From positions 811,839 through 875,838 of the forward strand of contig NZ_HG315691.1 of NCBI RefSeq assembly GCF_000455345.1: a DNA stretch of 64,000 bases, in the 5' to 3' direction. The translations under genes and the position numbers were made by a program. Positions 8,586-17,581 of this stretch are shown here, in pieces. A model generated the notes under the pieces. The model was not told the DNA's origin, ran no database searches, and saw only the letters and a list, made by a program, of their open reading frames with translations. Source of the DNA: Halopiger goleimassiliensis. GTDB taxonomy: Archaea; Halobacteriota; Halobacteria; Halobacteriales; Natrialbaceae. How positions within the stretch are numbered: position 1 is the stretch's first letter; each line of letters opens with the position of its first letter.

Positions 8586-9554
8586 ATGCAAGGCGACGAT
8601 CTCACGGTCGCGTCGGCGAGCGAGCGGTGTGACGAGGTGATCTCCCGCATCGGCGACGCGGTCATCACCGATCGGGAGTTCCTGGAGCACGTCCTCACGG
8701 CGACGCTGGCGCGGGGCCACGTCCTCCTCGAGGACGTGCCGGGAACCGGAAAGACGCTGACGGCGCTGACGCTGGCGCAGGCGCTCGGCCTCGAGTTCTC
8801 GCGGATCCAGTTCACGCCGGACCTGCTCCCGAGCGACATCACGGGGTCGCACGTGTTCAACGAGCAGCGCGGCGAGTTCGAGTTCACGCCGGGACCGGTG
8901 TTCGCGAACGTCGTGCTGGCCGACGAGATCAACCGTGCGCCGCCGAAGACGCAGGCGGCGTTGCTCGAGGCGATGGACGAGGGCCAGGTGACGGTCGACG
9001 GCGAGACCCGCGACCTGCCGGACCCGTTCCTGGTGATCGCCACCCAGAACCCGGTCGAACAGGAGGGAACGTTCGAACTTCCCGAGGCCCAGCGCGACCG
9101 CTTCATGGTCAAATCCTCGATCGGCTACCCCGAGAAGGCGGGCGAACTCGAGTTGATCGAGCGCCGGAGCCGGCGGGAGACGAAGATGCCCTCCGTCGAT
9201 CCGGTGCTCGACGGCGAGGGCGTTCGACGACTCCAGCGGGTTCCCGAAGGCGTGACGATGGACCGGGCGGTCCGGGAGTATCTCGTCGACCTCGCTCGGG
9301 CGACCCGGCGCGACGACCGGGTCGACATCGGCATCTCGCCGCGGGGCATCCAGCGCTACTACGAGGCCGCGCGCGCCCGGGCGGTGATCGCCGGCCGCGA
9401 GTACGTCGCGCCGGACGACGTCAAGCGGATCGCCGAACCGCTGATGCAACACCGCCTCGTGCTGACGACCGACGCACGGATCGACGGCGTCGACGGGGCG
9501 ACCGTCGTGGGGGACGTGCTGAACCGCGTCGAAGTGCCGGCGGTCGACCCGTAA
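8586..9554 (+). CDS. MoxR-family AAA+ ATPase
   Basis: A 322-residue AAA+ ATPase of the MoxR type, thought to act as a chaperone that inserts metal or matures von Willebrand-like partner proteins. Walker A is EDVPGTGKT (about residue 55), Walker B and the following helix are VVLADEINRAPPKTQAALLEAMDEGQVTV, sensor 1 is VIATQNPVEQEGT, and the arginine/lid part is ISPRGIQRYYEAARARAVI. Length is standard. It lies head to tail with the four-gene minus-strand set 9584-16113, which encodes the usual MoxR partner DUF58 and a DUF4129 protein, so it is likely part of the same system despite the opposite strand. Confidence 0.93.
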   Translation: MQGDDLTVASASERCDEVISRIGDAVITDREFLEHVLTATLARGHVLLEDVPGTGKTLTALTLAQALGLEFSRIQFTPDLLPSDITGSHVFNEQRGEFEFTPGPVFANVVLADEINRAPPKTQAALLEAMDEGQVTVDGETRDLPDPFLVIATQNPVEQEGTFELPEAQRDRFMVKSSIGYPEKAGELELIERRSRRETKMPSVDPVLDGEGVRRLQRVPEGVTMDRAVREYLVDLARATRRDDRVDIGISPRGIQRYYEAARARAVIAGREYVAPDDVKRIAEPLMQHRLVLTTDARIDGVDGATVVGDVLNRVEVPAVDP

Positions 9555-9583
9555 CGCTCGAGGCCGACAGATCGTGGGATGGA

Positions 9584-11605
9584 TCAGCCGTCGTCGGACC
9601 CAGTATCGTCGCCGTCGATCCCTGCGTCGACGGCCCGTTTGATCGCCGTCGCTTTCCTCGGATGGAGCCCCTCGACTGCTGCCAGCTCCGCCGCCGTCGC
9701 TTTCTGGAGGTCGCCGACCGTCTCGTAGCCGGCCGCCTCGAGGTCGACGCGGTCGCCGGGTGCAAGCACCGGGACGGTGGTCGTGCTGATCTCTCGGTCG
9801 GGGTCGGACACCGCCTCGTTCGGACGGTCGGTCTCCTGGCTCCTTCGGGGACGTTCTCGAGGGGCGGCCGGCTCGGAGCGTCGCTCGCGGGGGGTCGTCC
9901 CTGAACGGCCCGAATCGCGCCGATCGGCCCGGGCCGACTCGACGGCCCGTCGTGTCGCCCGCCGTTTGAGGACGATCCAGACCGCGAGCAAGGCGACGGT
10001 GAGGCTGAGAACGATCGTGACGCCCGTTCGCGCGGTCAGGCGCTCGGCGAGGGCGGTGAGGCCGACCGCGAGCGCGACGCTCGCGAGGCCGACGACGGCC
10101 GCGCCGGTGACGTGGACGAGCGCCGGACGCCGCACGGGGGCGTCCGCGCCGAGTTCCTCGGTGATCGAGACGCCGTAGACGGCCGCGTCCCAGGCGACGA
10201 TCGCGGACGCGACGGGGATCGCGACCACCAGCGTGCCGGCCCCGTCCACCCCGGCGAGGACGCTCCCGAGGACGAGCGCCCCCGCGACGACCGACCCCGG
10301 AGCGGCCCGGTCGGGCAGGAGTGCGACCGCCCCGGTCAGCCAGATCAGGCCCACCACCAGTCCGGCGGTGCCGACCGCGGCCATCATCGCGACCGCGGCG
10401 ACGGCGACCCCGCCCGGCGGAGCCAGCATTGCGTACAGGGACTCGCCCGTCAGGACGCCGCCCAGCGGGTTCGGGATCACGACCCCGTCGGCGGCGAGCG
10501 CCTCGAGTTCGGGCGCGAGCAGCCGCTCGAACAGCGTCGGATACGCGACCGCTATCAGCGTCGCCGTGAGGACGCCGCCGGTCAGTACCGGGGTCCAGGC
10601 GACCAGCGAACTGTGTCGCAGCCGGTACAGCCCCGGGAGTCGCGAGATGACGTACGCCGCGACGAACGCGGCGATACTCCAGAGCAACAGCAGTCGGAGC
10701 GCCCTCGAGGTCGCGATCGGCTCGAGGATCGTCTCGAGCAGATCGGCCGCGTTGGCGACGACGTCGACGGTGATCTCCTCCCGGCCGACCAGCAACGCGG
10801 CCGCGGTCAACCCGAGCAGGAGAACGACGAACCCGTAGTGCAGCGACGCGGTGGCGATCCGGGAGACCCACTCGCGGGCTTCCGCGCGCCGATCCCGCGG
10901 GACGAACTCGACGATCGGCAGCCGCGGCAGGACGATCCAGACCGTCCACAGCGTCGCGACCGCGAGGAGGACGAACGTGGCAGTCGCCGCCGCGATCCCG
11001 TCGGGCGAGAGCAACGGTTCGCTGACGACGCCGGTGTCGACCCCACCGATTGATCGTCGGTCGGGGACTAGCGAATCCACGACGCCGCTGTAGATTGCGG
11101 CCACGAGGACGAGCGGGAGCGAGGTAGCGGTCGTGATCGGCAGGGCAGAGCGCACGGCACCGTCCCCGATCGCGCCGGTGAGCGTGGCCGTCGCACCGAA
11201 CGCCGCGACTCCGATCGCGACGACGAGCCCGACTCGATAGACGATTCCGAGCGAGAGGCCTCCGAGCGCCGTGAGCCCGACGGCAGCCGTTATCGCGATG
11301 GCCGTCAGGACGACGAGCACGCTGCCGACGGCGCGGCCGCCCGGTGTCCGTCGTTTCGTCGCCGTCACGGTCGCCGTCAACAGGCCACCGGCGACCGCGG
11401 CGACGACGCCTGGCAGGAGGACGTCGGCCCCGAACGCGAGCACGAGGACGCCCGAAAGCGCCGCGACGATGGTCGCGATAGCCGTCACCGGCGCGCTTAC
11501 CGTCTCCGCTCTGCGTCGATCCCTCGTGCGCGCGTCTCCCGACTGTCGGGACTCCCGTCGGTCGTACCGCGTCGATCCGGACCGACGGCCCGCGTCGGTC
11601 GCCAT
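9584..11605 (-). CDS. Polytopic membrane protein with C-terminal helix-hairpin-helix (MoxR cluster)
   Basis: A 673-residue protein with roughly 14 hydrophobic helices between residues 35 and 560, a charged linker rich in Arg, Ser and Thr (560-605), and a C-terminal helix-hairpin-helix-like domain (GYETVGDLQKATAAELAAVEGLHPRKATAIK). Its ATG shares one base with the stop of the upstream DUF58 gene, so it is the last gene of a tightly coupled operon. The position matches a haloarchaeal MoxR-locus family I remember as DUF7519 (name not verified). Its function is unknown. A helix-hairpin-helix on a membrane protein is unusual, since that fold normally contacts DNA or other proteins. Confidence 0.8.
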   Translation of the reverse strand: MATDAGRRSGSTRYDRRESRQSGDARTRDRRRAETVSAPVTAIATIVAALSGVLVLAFGADVLLPGVVAAVAGGLLTATVTATKRRTPGGRAVGSVLVVLTAIAITAAVGLTALGGLSLGIVYRVGLVVAIGVAAFGATATLTGAIGDGAVRSALPITTATSLPLVLVAAIYSGVVDSLVPDRRSIGGVDTGVVSEPLLSPDGIAAATATFVLLAVATLWTVWIVLPRLPIVEFVPRDRRAEAREWVSRIATASLHYGFVVLLLGLTAAALLVGREEITVDVVANAADLLETILEPIATSRALRLLLLWSIAAFVAAYVISRLPGLYRLRHSSLVAWTPVLTGGVLTATLIAVAYPTLFERLLAPELEALAADGVVIPNPLGGVLTGESLYAMLAPPGGVAVAAVAMMAAVGTAGLVVGLIWLTGAVALLPDRAAPGSVVAGALVLGSVLAGVDGAGTLVVAIPVASAIVAWDAAVYGVSITEELGADAPVRRPALVHVTGAAVVGLASVALAVGLTALAERLTARTGVTIVLSLTVALLAVWIVLKRRATRRAVESARADRRDSGRSGTTPRERRSEPAAPRERPRRSQETDRPNEAVSDPDREISTTTVPVLAPGDRVDLEAAGYETVGDLQKATAAELAAVEGLHPRKATAIKRAVDAGIDGDDTGSDDG

Positions 11606-12957
11606 CAGCGGATCACCTCCCCGAAGCCGTGCTCGAGCGCGGTCGAGAGCTTCGTATCGGGCGACCAGTCGACCACCGGCACGTCCGTCCGCCGGAGCCG
11701 CTCGAGTCGCGCCTGCCGGTGTACCGCGGCGAGTCGTGCCCCCACGTCGTCGCGGTCCGCGACGTTCGGCGAGAGCACGGAGAGCGGATAGCCACGTCGT
11801 CGTAGCTCGAGCCCGAGGTCGACGATCTCGTCGTCGACGGCCGGGGTACAGACCACCAGCTGGGTATTCGGGGGCAGAAGGGTGTCGAGGTAGTCGGCGG
11901 TCTCGACGCCGCCGTCGGCGCGGGCCGTCGGCGAGCCCGCGTCGGCCGCTCCGGACGACCCGTTCGCGCCGCTAGCGGTGACGTCCCCGCCGCTACCGCG
12001 TGCGGCGATGGCGTCACAGACTCGAGCGATCCGACCGCCGACGTTCGCGCCCGTTCCGGGTTCGACGTACGCCGGCGGCCCCGTGTAGACGCCGGGGGTC
12101 TCGCCGCGGACGCCGAGGCCGACGACGCCGACGTTGTGGCCGACGTCGGTCAGGGCGCTGGTCGTGACGATGCCGGCGTACGCCGAGAGCGTGATACCGT
12201 CCGGGTGCCCCCGTTCCGGTGCGAGTCGGGCGTCCGTCCGTCCGTCGACGATCACCACGACGTTCGCCGCCTCCTGCTCGCGGTAGCGGACGGTCCCGAG
12301 TTCGCCGGTTCGGGCGTAGCGTCGCCAGTCGATCCGGTTCAGCGGGTCGCCCTGCTGGTAGTCCCGCGTCGAGTGGAACTCGTAGCCCGGCCCGCCGCTG
12401 TCGGTCGCGATCGAGCCGACGAACGGGATCGTCTCCCGGTGCATCGGCACGCCGTCCAGCGGCACCGTACACTCGAGTTCGTCGTCGCCGCCAGCCGCGA
12501 CGGCGTCGGTGGAGACGGCCGTCGCGCTCAGGCTTCGCAGGCGCACCCACGTCGGATCGAAGGCGTACGATCCGCGCCGCGGCCGCAGCGCGTAGCTGAG
12601 CGTCGCCTCCTCGCCGGCCCGGAGCGTCACCGCCTCGCGGGCGGTCCCGTCGAGCACCTCGAGTTCGTCGGGGACGCCGTCGACGATCCGCACGTCCGGC
12701 AGCGTCCGATCGGACTCGTTGCGGACGGTGAGCGTGACCTCGACGCGCTCCCCGGGCAACGGCGTCGCGGGCGTGCAGTCCCGCTCGAGCGCGATCGCCG
12801 ACGCGGGGTCGGCGACCGACGACAGCGCCGCGTACCCCAGGAACGTAAGCGGCACCATCGCGGCCACCACGAGCGCGGCCGACCCGACGAGGAAGCCGAC
12901 GGCGACGAGGAAGATCGACGCGACCACGCCCGAGTGCCAGCGCGTGACCCTACGCAT
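11605..12957 (-). CDS. DUF58 domain protein (MoxR partner)
   Basis: A 450-residue protein with two N-terminal membrane helices (about 12-55), a beta-rich domain at about 60-165 and the DUF58 hallmark TDSGGPGYEFHSTRDYQQGD followed by NRIDWRRYARTGELGTVRYREQE. After this comes a von Willebrand A-like fold (NVVVIVDGRTDARL). DUF58 proteins are encoded next to MoxR ATPases across bacteria and archaea and are thought to be their clients at the membrane. The gene overlaps the upstream 250-residue gene by 8 bases and the downstream gene by one. Residues about 325-360 are a Gly/Ala/Ser/Asp-rich linker. Identification is confident; the cellular role is not established. Confidence 0.92.
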   Translation of the reverse strand: MRRVTRWHSGVVASIFLVAVGFLVGSAALVVAAMVPLTFLGYAALSSVADPASAIALERDCTPATPLPGERVEVTLTVRNESDRTLPDVRIVDGVPDELEVLDGTAREAVTLRAGEEATLSYALRPRRGSYAFDPTWVRLRSLSATAVSTDAVAAGGDDELECTVPLDGVPMHRETIPFVGSIATDSGGPGYEFHSTRDYQQGDPLNRIDWRRYARTGELGTVRYREQEAANVVVIVDGRTDARLAPERGHPDGITLSAYAGIVTTSALTDVGHNVGVVGLGVRGETPGVYTGPPAYVEPGTGANVGGRIARVCDAIAARGSGGDVTASGANGSSGAADAGSPTARADGGVETADYLDTLLPPNTQLVVCTPAVDDEIVDLGLELRRRGYPLSVLSPNVADRDDVGARLAAVHRQARLERLRRTDVPVVDWSPDTKLSTALEHGFGEVIR

Positions 12958-13702
12958 GGGTGCCCCCCGCGTCGCCTGCTCGGTCGTTCGATCGGTTCGC
13001 CTCCGTATCGTCGGGCTCGCCGTCCGTCACGTTCGTTCCTGCCTCCGTCTCGTGGTCGATCGTCTCTCCCCCGTCGGCGGCCGAATTGCGGCCTGCCGCG
13101 CGGGCCTCGAGCGTCGAGAGGGTCCGCTCGAGCCGGCGTTCGAACGTGCGGCCGGGGAACAGCCACCGGCGGAGCCGGTGCCACAGCGAGAGCCGCCCGG
13201 CCGACTCGTCGCCGACGAAGGTCGCGGCGATCCGGTCGTCGGTCCACGCGCCCGTCCGGGCGCGTTCGGCCGCCCGCTCCCGGGAGTAGCCGCGAGCCTC
13301 CTCGATGGCCCGGACGGCGGCACGAACCTCCCGGCGAACCGCGTCGGCGTCGGTCTGGGTGCCCCGCTCGAGCGCCGCGATCGTTCGCTCGACGCGCTCG
13401 CTGGTCCGCTCGCCGATCACGGTCACGTCACCCGTCGGTTCGTTCGGCTCCGTCCGATCGACGCCGCCGTCGCGTACGTCCGTCGCGCCCGAGAAGTACG
13501 ACCGCCACAGCGCGAACAGGCCGACGACGGCCCCGGCCCCGAGCAGGACGTGTTCGGGGTCGAGCGATTCCTCGAGCGTCGCGACCTCCTGGCCGATCGC
13601 CGACGGAATCGCGGACGGCGTCGTCGCCAGCACGGCCCCGAACCCGAGCGCGGCGAGGGCGACGAGCACGAGCACGGCGTCGGTGATCGATCGCACTCTC
13701 AT
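12950..13702 (-). CDS. Small two-helix membrane protein of the MoxR/DUF58 cluster
   Basis: A 250-residue protein with two N-terminal membrane helices (VLVLVALAALGFGAVLATTP and the HVLLGAGAVVGLFALWRSYF segment), then a soluble alpha-helical region (about 75-200) containing VERTIAALERGTQTDADAVRREVRAA split by short loops, and an acidic disordered tail. The soluble part resembles what is annotated in haloarchaea as DUF7269 (from memory, not verified). Its start overlaps the upstream 804-residue gene by 4 bases (ATGA) and its end overlaps DUF58 by 8. It should sit in the membrane with DUF58 and the DUF4129 protein. Confidence 0.8.
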   Translation of the reverse strand: MRVRSITDAVLVLVALAALGFGAVLATTPSAIPSAIGQEVATLEESLDPEHVLLGAGAVVGLFALWRSYFSGATDVRDGGVDRTEPNEPTGDVTVIGERTSERVERTIAALERGTQTDADAVRREVRAAVRAIEEARGYSRERAAERARTGAWTDDRIAATFVGDESAGRLSLWHRLRRWLFPGRTFERRLERTLSTLEARAAGRNSAADGGETIDHETEAGTNVTDGEPDDTEANRSNDRAGDAGGTHA

Positions 13703-16113
13703 CGCGGCTCACCTCCCCGGGGGTCTCCGGCCTCGCGTTCGCTCTCGCCGGCGTCGCTCGAGTCGCCGCCTGCCTCCGAATCGGCGACCACCTGCGCGGA
13801 CGGATCCGCGTCGACACCGTCCGGATCGTCCGCGACCGAGCGCACCGCGGCGCGGACCCGCTCGAGGCGATCGCTCGAGGGCGGCGACGGCCCGTACTCG
13901 GCGTCCCGGAACGCGTCGACGACGGTGCGGACCGGCGACTCCGGGAACCCCTTCTCGACGGCGTAGCGGCCGACCTCGCCGGGCGTCTTCGTCCGGAGCT
14001 CCGGCGGGCGGACGATCCCGACGAACTGCTCCCAGAGGTCCCTGAGCGTGAGGACGACGTCGCGGTCGGCCGCGGACGTCTCGCCCGTTTCGGTTTCGGA
14101 ATCACCCGTCGCCGAATCGGCGAGCGACTCGAGTCGCTCCCCCGAGGACCGGAACAGCGATCTGATCGCGGCCACGAGCGCCGCCGCCAGCCGGATCGGG
14201 TTCACTGCCGCGAGCGCGGCGAGTCCCCGGTCGGCGAGCGCCCCCGGCAGGCCGACGAGCCAGCGACCCGCGCGAGCGAGCGCGTCGAGCGCGTCACGTC
14301 CGCGGTCGGCCAGCCAGTAGCCGGCGCGCTCGAGGGCATCGGCCGTCCGAACGATCGCTTCGACGACGCTTCGCCGGACCGTCTCGAGCAGCCACCGGGC
14401 GCGTGCGACGATCCGTTCCGGCAGCGAGCGCAGGGTCTCCCGCGTCACGTCGAACCGGCGGACCAGCACGTAGCCGACGAGTCCGAGCAGGCCGAGGACG
14501 ACGGCCGCGAGGATCGCGGCGTTGCGATACAGGCCATCGACGGTCGTCTCGGCGGTCGCCCCCTCGTAGGTCGCGCCGATCGTCGCCGCGTCCGCGATCG
14601 GTAACGCGACCGTCGCCGTCCCGTTCTCGGTCGTGTCGACCCTGTCGCCGTCTAACAGGACCGTCGCGTCGTCGACTGGATCGTCACCCTCCGTCACCTC
14701 GACGTCGATCGATCGCCCCGGAAGGGGGAACGCCGCGTCGGTTTCGATCGAGAGCGCGCGGACGGTAACGGTCCGTTCGGCCCTGATCTCGCCGCGCTCG
14801 ACGGCGATCGTCGCGTTCCCCGCCGTCTCGGGGAGGGTGATCTCCGCGGTCCCGTTGGCGTCGGTGGTCCCCCGCTCGTCGCCGTCGAGGGAGACGGTCC
14901 CGTCCGGGATCGGGTTGTCCGCGACGGTCGCCCTGATCGTGACGTCCGTCCCGGCGACGATCGGGTCCTCGACCGCGAGTTCCGTCTCGGCGTTCAGTTC
15001 GACGGTCGTCCGCGTCTCGTTCCCGTCGTCCTGGACGGCGCTCGAGACGCCGGCGAACTGCGGTCCGTCGGCGACGACCGACCCCGCACCCGTCAGCGCC
15101 GGCTGGGCCGTTCCGGCCGGCCGGAGCGTCACCTCGAGTTCGTCGGTGTACGGCACCTCGCCGGTCACCCGTCCGTTCGCGTCGGTCGTTCCGACCCGCT
15201 CGTCGTCGAAGAAGACCACCACGTCCTCGGCCGGGTCGCCGTCCCTGGTGACCGTCGCGGTGGTCTCGGCTCCAGGCACCGGCTCCTCCTCGAACGCCAC
15301 GTCGTAGGTGGTCGTCGTCTCCGCTTCGTCACCGTCTTCGTCCGCCTGCCCCGCGCCGTCTTCGTCGCTCGAGTCCCCGTCGATCCTGTCGTCGGACTCG
15401 TCCTGGCTCGAGTCCTCCTCGAGGTCGACCTCCTCGTCCTGGCTTCCCTCGTCGCCGCCATCACCGTCGCCATCGCCGAACTCGCCGTCACCGCTCTCTC
15501 CGGATCCAGCACCGTCGCTCGGCTCTCCGTCACCGAATTCGCCGTCGTCACTGCCGTCCTCACCGGTGTCGAACTCGCCGTCCCCTGCGTCTCCGTCACC
15601 GAACTCGCCGTCTTCGCCGTCGACCTGGCCGTCGTCACCGAATTCACCGTCGCCGGTTTCGCCGGCTTCACCACCGCCCGCCTCGCCGTCTGCGCCGTCG
15701 CCGAACTCGCCGTCGCCGGCTCCGGCCGCACTGGGTTCACCGTCGTCGCCACCGTGGCCTCCTCCGGTACCGTCGTCGGTAGTAGTTCCGTCGCCGGGTT
15801 CCCCGCCCGATCCGCCGTCTTCGCCGGCTACCGCGTCACTGCCGGCCATGTCGGCGTCCCCGTTCGCGGGGCTGTCGCCGAACCCGTCGCCGGACTCCTG
15901 TGGCTGGCCCTCGAGGTCCTCGCTCTCGAGCGTGCTAATCCGTTCGGCGTCGCCGGGGACTGCGTCGCCGCCGAGTCCTCCCAGGCCGATGCCGCCGAGC
16001 CCGGGGGCTGCGACGGCTGCGAGCGCGAGCGTGAGACACAGCAAACCGACGAGCCCCAGCTGTCCCCAGTCCGGTCCCGCCGTCTGCTCGTCGACTGCGT
16101 CGCGTTCAGCCAT
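13699..16113 (-). CDS. Large surface protein: acidic repeat stalk, Ig-like domains, TM helix and cytoplasmic DUF4129
   Basis: This 804-residue protein is the first gene of the MoxR-linked operon. Order of parts: N-terminal hydrophobic signal/anchor (about 17-50); a 200-residue Gly/Asp/Glu-rich disordered stalk with repeated GEFGDG-type units (about 60-265); three beta-sandwich domains of carboxypeptidase-regulatory/Ig type (about 270-520, each with a DGxxVxxxTxxNG-like turn); a membrane helix (AAILAAVVLGLLGLVGYVLV, about 530-550); a helical, basic juxtamembrane part; and a C-terminal DUF4129 domain (LRDLWEQFVGIVRPPELRTKTPGE). DUF4129 occurs at the C-terminus of membrane transglutaminases encoded beside MoxR/DUF58. 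Here the transglutaminase is absent and replaced by Ig-like domains. The topology implies an extracellular sensor or binding arm tied to a cytoplasmic DUF4129. Confidence 0.85.
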   Translation of the reverse strand: MAERDAVDEQTAGPDWGQLGLVGLLCLTLALAAVAAPGLGGIGLGGLGGDAVPGDAERISTLESEDLEGQPQESGDGFGDSPANGDADMAGSDAVAGEDGGSGGEPGDGTTTDDGTGGGHGGDDGEPSAAGAGDGEFGDGADGEAGGGEAGETGDGEFGDDGQVDGEDGEFGDGDAGDGEFDTGEDGSDDGEFGDGEPSDGAGSGESGDGEFGDGDGDGGDEGSQDEEVDLEEDSSQDESDDRIDGDSSDEDGAGQADEDGDEAETTTTYDVAFEEEPVPGAETTATVTRDGDPAEDVVVFFDDERVGTTDANGRVTGEVPYTDELEVTLRPAGTAQPALTGAGSVVADGPQFAGVSSAVQDDGNETRTTVELNAETELAVEDPIVAGTDVTIRATVADNPIPDGTVSLDGDERGTTDANGTAEITLPETAGNATIAVERGEIRAERTVTVRALSIETDAAFPLPGRSIDVEVTEGDDPVDDATVLLDGDRVDTTENGTATVALPIADAATIGATYEGATAETTVDGLYRNAAILAAVVLGLLGLVGYVLVRRFDVTRETLRSLPERIVARARWLLETVRRSVVEAIVRTADALERAGYWLADRGRDALDALARAGRWLVGLPGALADRGLAALAAVNPIRLAAALVAAIRSLFRSSGERLESLADSATGDSETETGETSAADRDVVLTLRDLWEQFVGIVRPPELRTKTPGEVGRYAVEKGFPESPVRTVVDAFRDAEYGPSPPSSDRLERVRAAVRSVADDPDGVDADPSAQVVADSEAGGDSSDAGESEREAGDPRGGEPR

Positions 16114-16249
16114 CGCTTGGTCCCCGCATCAAAACCCGCTGTTTCAGTGTATCTGTATCGGTCGGCCTTATAAAAGTACTCGCCCGCTACACGCCTCCGA
16201 CGGCGATTCGTCGCGCGGGTGGGCCGGTATATCGTTCCGGCAATCCGTC

Positions 16250-17452
16250 TCAGTCGGTACTGTATCGATCCGTCTCGAGCGGGCGGGTCTCCTCGCGGAG
16301 GGTCTCGAGGCGGCCCGCGGGGTCGAGGCCGGCCAGGAGCACGGTAGCGAACACCTGGTCGCTGTCGGGTCGGGGGGCGTCGCCGCTCAGGATCTCGGTC
16401 GACTGGGTGGTCGACTCGAGCACCGAGCGGCCGTCGGCGATGGCCCGCCGGTTGAGCCACGCCGGCGGTCCGCCGACGAGCAACAGCGCCCGACTCGCGC
16501 TCGCGCGCTCGCACTCGAGGGTGAGTTTCCCGTGCAGCGCCTTGTTGATCGTCGTCTCGATGGCGCTGATCGCCTCGGTAGTCTCGACCTCGTCGCTCGA
16601 GGAGAACAGGCCGAGACCGAGCAGCGAGTCGCTCCCGGTGTCGACCTGCTGTCTGCCGTAGCCGATGGTCGCGATCTCCGTCCGCGCGCCGAGGATGCGG
16701 TGGAGGTCGTTGGCGTCGACGACCGTCTCGGCCGCCCCGCCGTCGCGCTCGTCGCCCATCGCGGAGAACAGGGCCGACACGCGCGCGACGAGTTCCTCGT
16801 TGAGCCGATCGCGCGCCTCGCGGAGCGGTTCCTCGCCGCGGAGCCACTCGTCGTTGTCGAAACAGACGACCGCGTCGGCGATCCCCTCGAGTCGCTCGAG
16901 CGTCCGGACCGCGTTCTGCTCGGCCATCGGGCGGGCGTCCTCGCCGTCGCCTCCGCTCGTGGCCCCTTCGCTCGCGTTCGCTCTCGGGTCGCCCGCGCGT
17001 TCGCGGTCACGTTGGGAGTTCGATCCGGGTTCCAGTTCGCGCTTGGCGGGCAGCGTCGCGAGGACGTAGACCGGTTCGTCGTACAGCGTCTTGAGGTTCG
17101 AAACGAGCGCGGGGACGGTGCCGCCGCCGGTCGCGCCGCCGAGTCCGAGACAGACGAGAAAGGCGTCCGCGACCGCGGGCGTTCCCTCGTCGAGCTGTCG
17201 GCTGAGTTCGTCGACGTGGTCCTCGCCGACCGCAAACCCCTGCTGGAGATTCCCCTCGAGTCCGCCCGCGACGGTCTGGCCGTACCGGTGGCGGTGAGCG
17301 ACGGGAATCGACGACAGCGCCGTCACCGCGTCGCTGTCGGTATCGAACGCGTAGGCGGTCCCGACGAACCCGCCCTCGTCCGGCTCCCTCGCGTGGATCG
17401 CATCGGCGATCCGACAGCCTGCGCCACCGACACCGATCACCTCGAGTTGCAT
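16250..17452 (-). CDS. Divergent CetZ (tubulin/FtsZ superfamily)
   Basis: A 400-residue GTPase-fold protein. The N-terminus MQLEVIGVGGAGCRIADAI is the tubulin/FtsZ nucleotide-binding start, and ADAFLVCLGLGGATGGGTVP is the G-box region. LYDEPVYVLATLP and VVCFDNDEWLRGEEPL align with CetZ proteins (which typically read EPVYGLGVLP and LLVFDNDAW), not with FtsZ. CetZ proteins control cell shape and motility in haloarchaea. Differences from typical CetZ are that the glycine loop reads GGATGGGT instead of GGGTGSG, and that a 35-residue Arg/Gly/Ser/Asp-rich insert follows LPAKRE. I chose the ATG at 17452 because the longer reading frame upstream has a basic, non-conserved extension. It is transcribed alone, away from the MoxR operon. 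Confidence 0.85.
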   Translation of the reverse strand: MQLEVIGVGGAGCRIADAIHAREPDEGGFVGTAYAFDTDSDAVTALSSIPVAHRHRYGQTVAGGLEGNLQQGFAVGEDHVDELSRQLDEGTPAVADAFLVCLGLGGATGGGTVPALVSNLKTLYDEPVYVLATLPAKRELEPGSNSQRDRERAGDPRANASEGATSGGDGEDARPMAEQNAVRTLERLEGIADAVVCFDNDEWLRGEEPLREARDRLNEELVARVSALFSAMGDERDGGAAETVVDANDLHRILGARTEIATIGYGRQQVDTGSDSLLGLGLFSSSDEVETTEAISAIETTINKALHGKLTLECERASASRALLLVGGPPAWLNRRAIADGRSVLESTTQSTEILSGDAPRPDSDQVFATVLLAGLDPAGRLETLREETRPLETDRYSTD

Positions 17453-17581
17453 ACGTCCCCCTATGGTCCGGCGGGGGGTTTTACGTTTCCGACCGCGGTG
17501 GCCGCCGGTTGTATCCTGGTGAGTCCGTCGGTGTCGTTCGACTCGAGTCGGTGACTGATGCTGGTGCAAATCAGTAGACGA
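17453..17581. other. Upstream region of the cetZ-like gene
   Basis: No coding region is visible. The motif ggggttttacgtttcc (about 17465-17480) is the most likely promoter element for the minus-strand gene starting at 17452. The region then runs directly into the dispersed repeat. Confidence 0.4.

Noticed and set aside
8316..10949. A very long open frame (877 codons) on the minus strand
   Set aside because: It runs antisense to moxR and through its neighbours with Arg/Pro/Gly-rich nonsense composition. Only its last 52 codons (the antitoxin, 8316-8474) are real; the rest is a GC-codon shadow.
15308..17554. Plus-strand open frame of 748 codons
   Set aside because: It is antisense to the DUF4129 protein and the cetZ-like gene. 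The Pro/Ser repeats are the complement of the Gly/Asp/Glu stalk.
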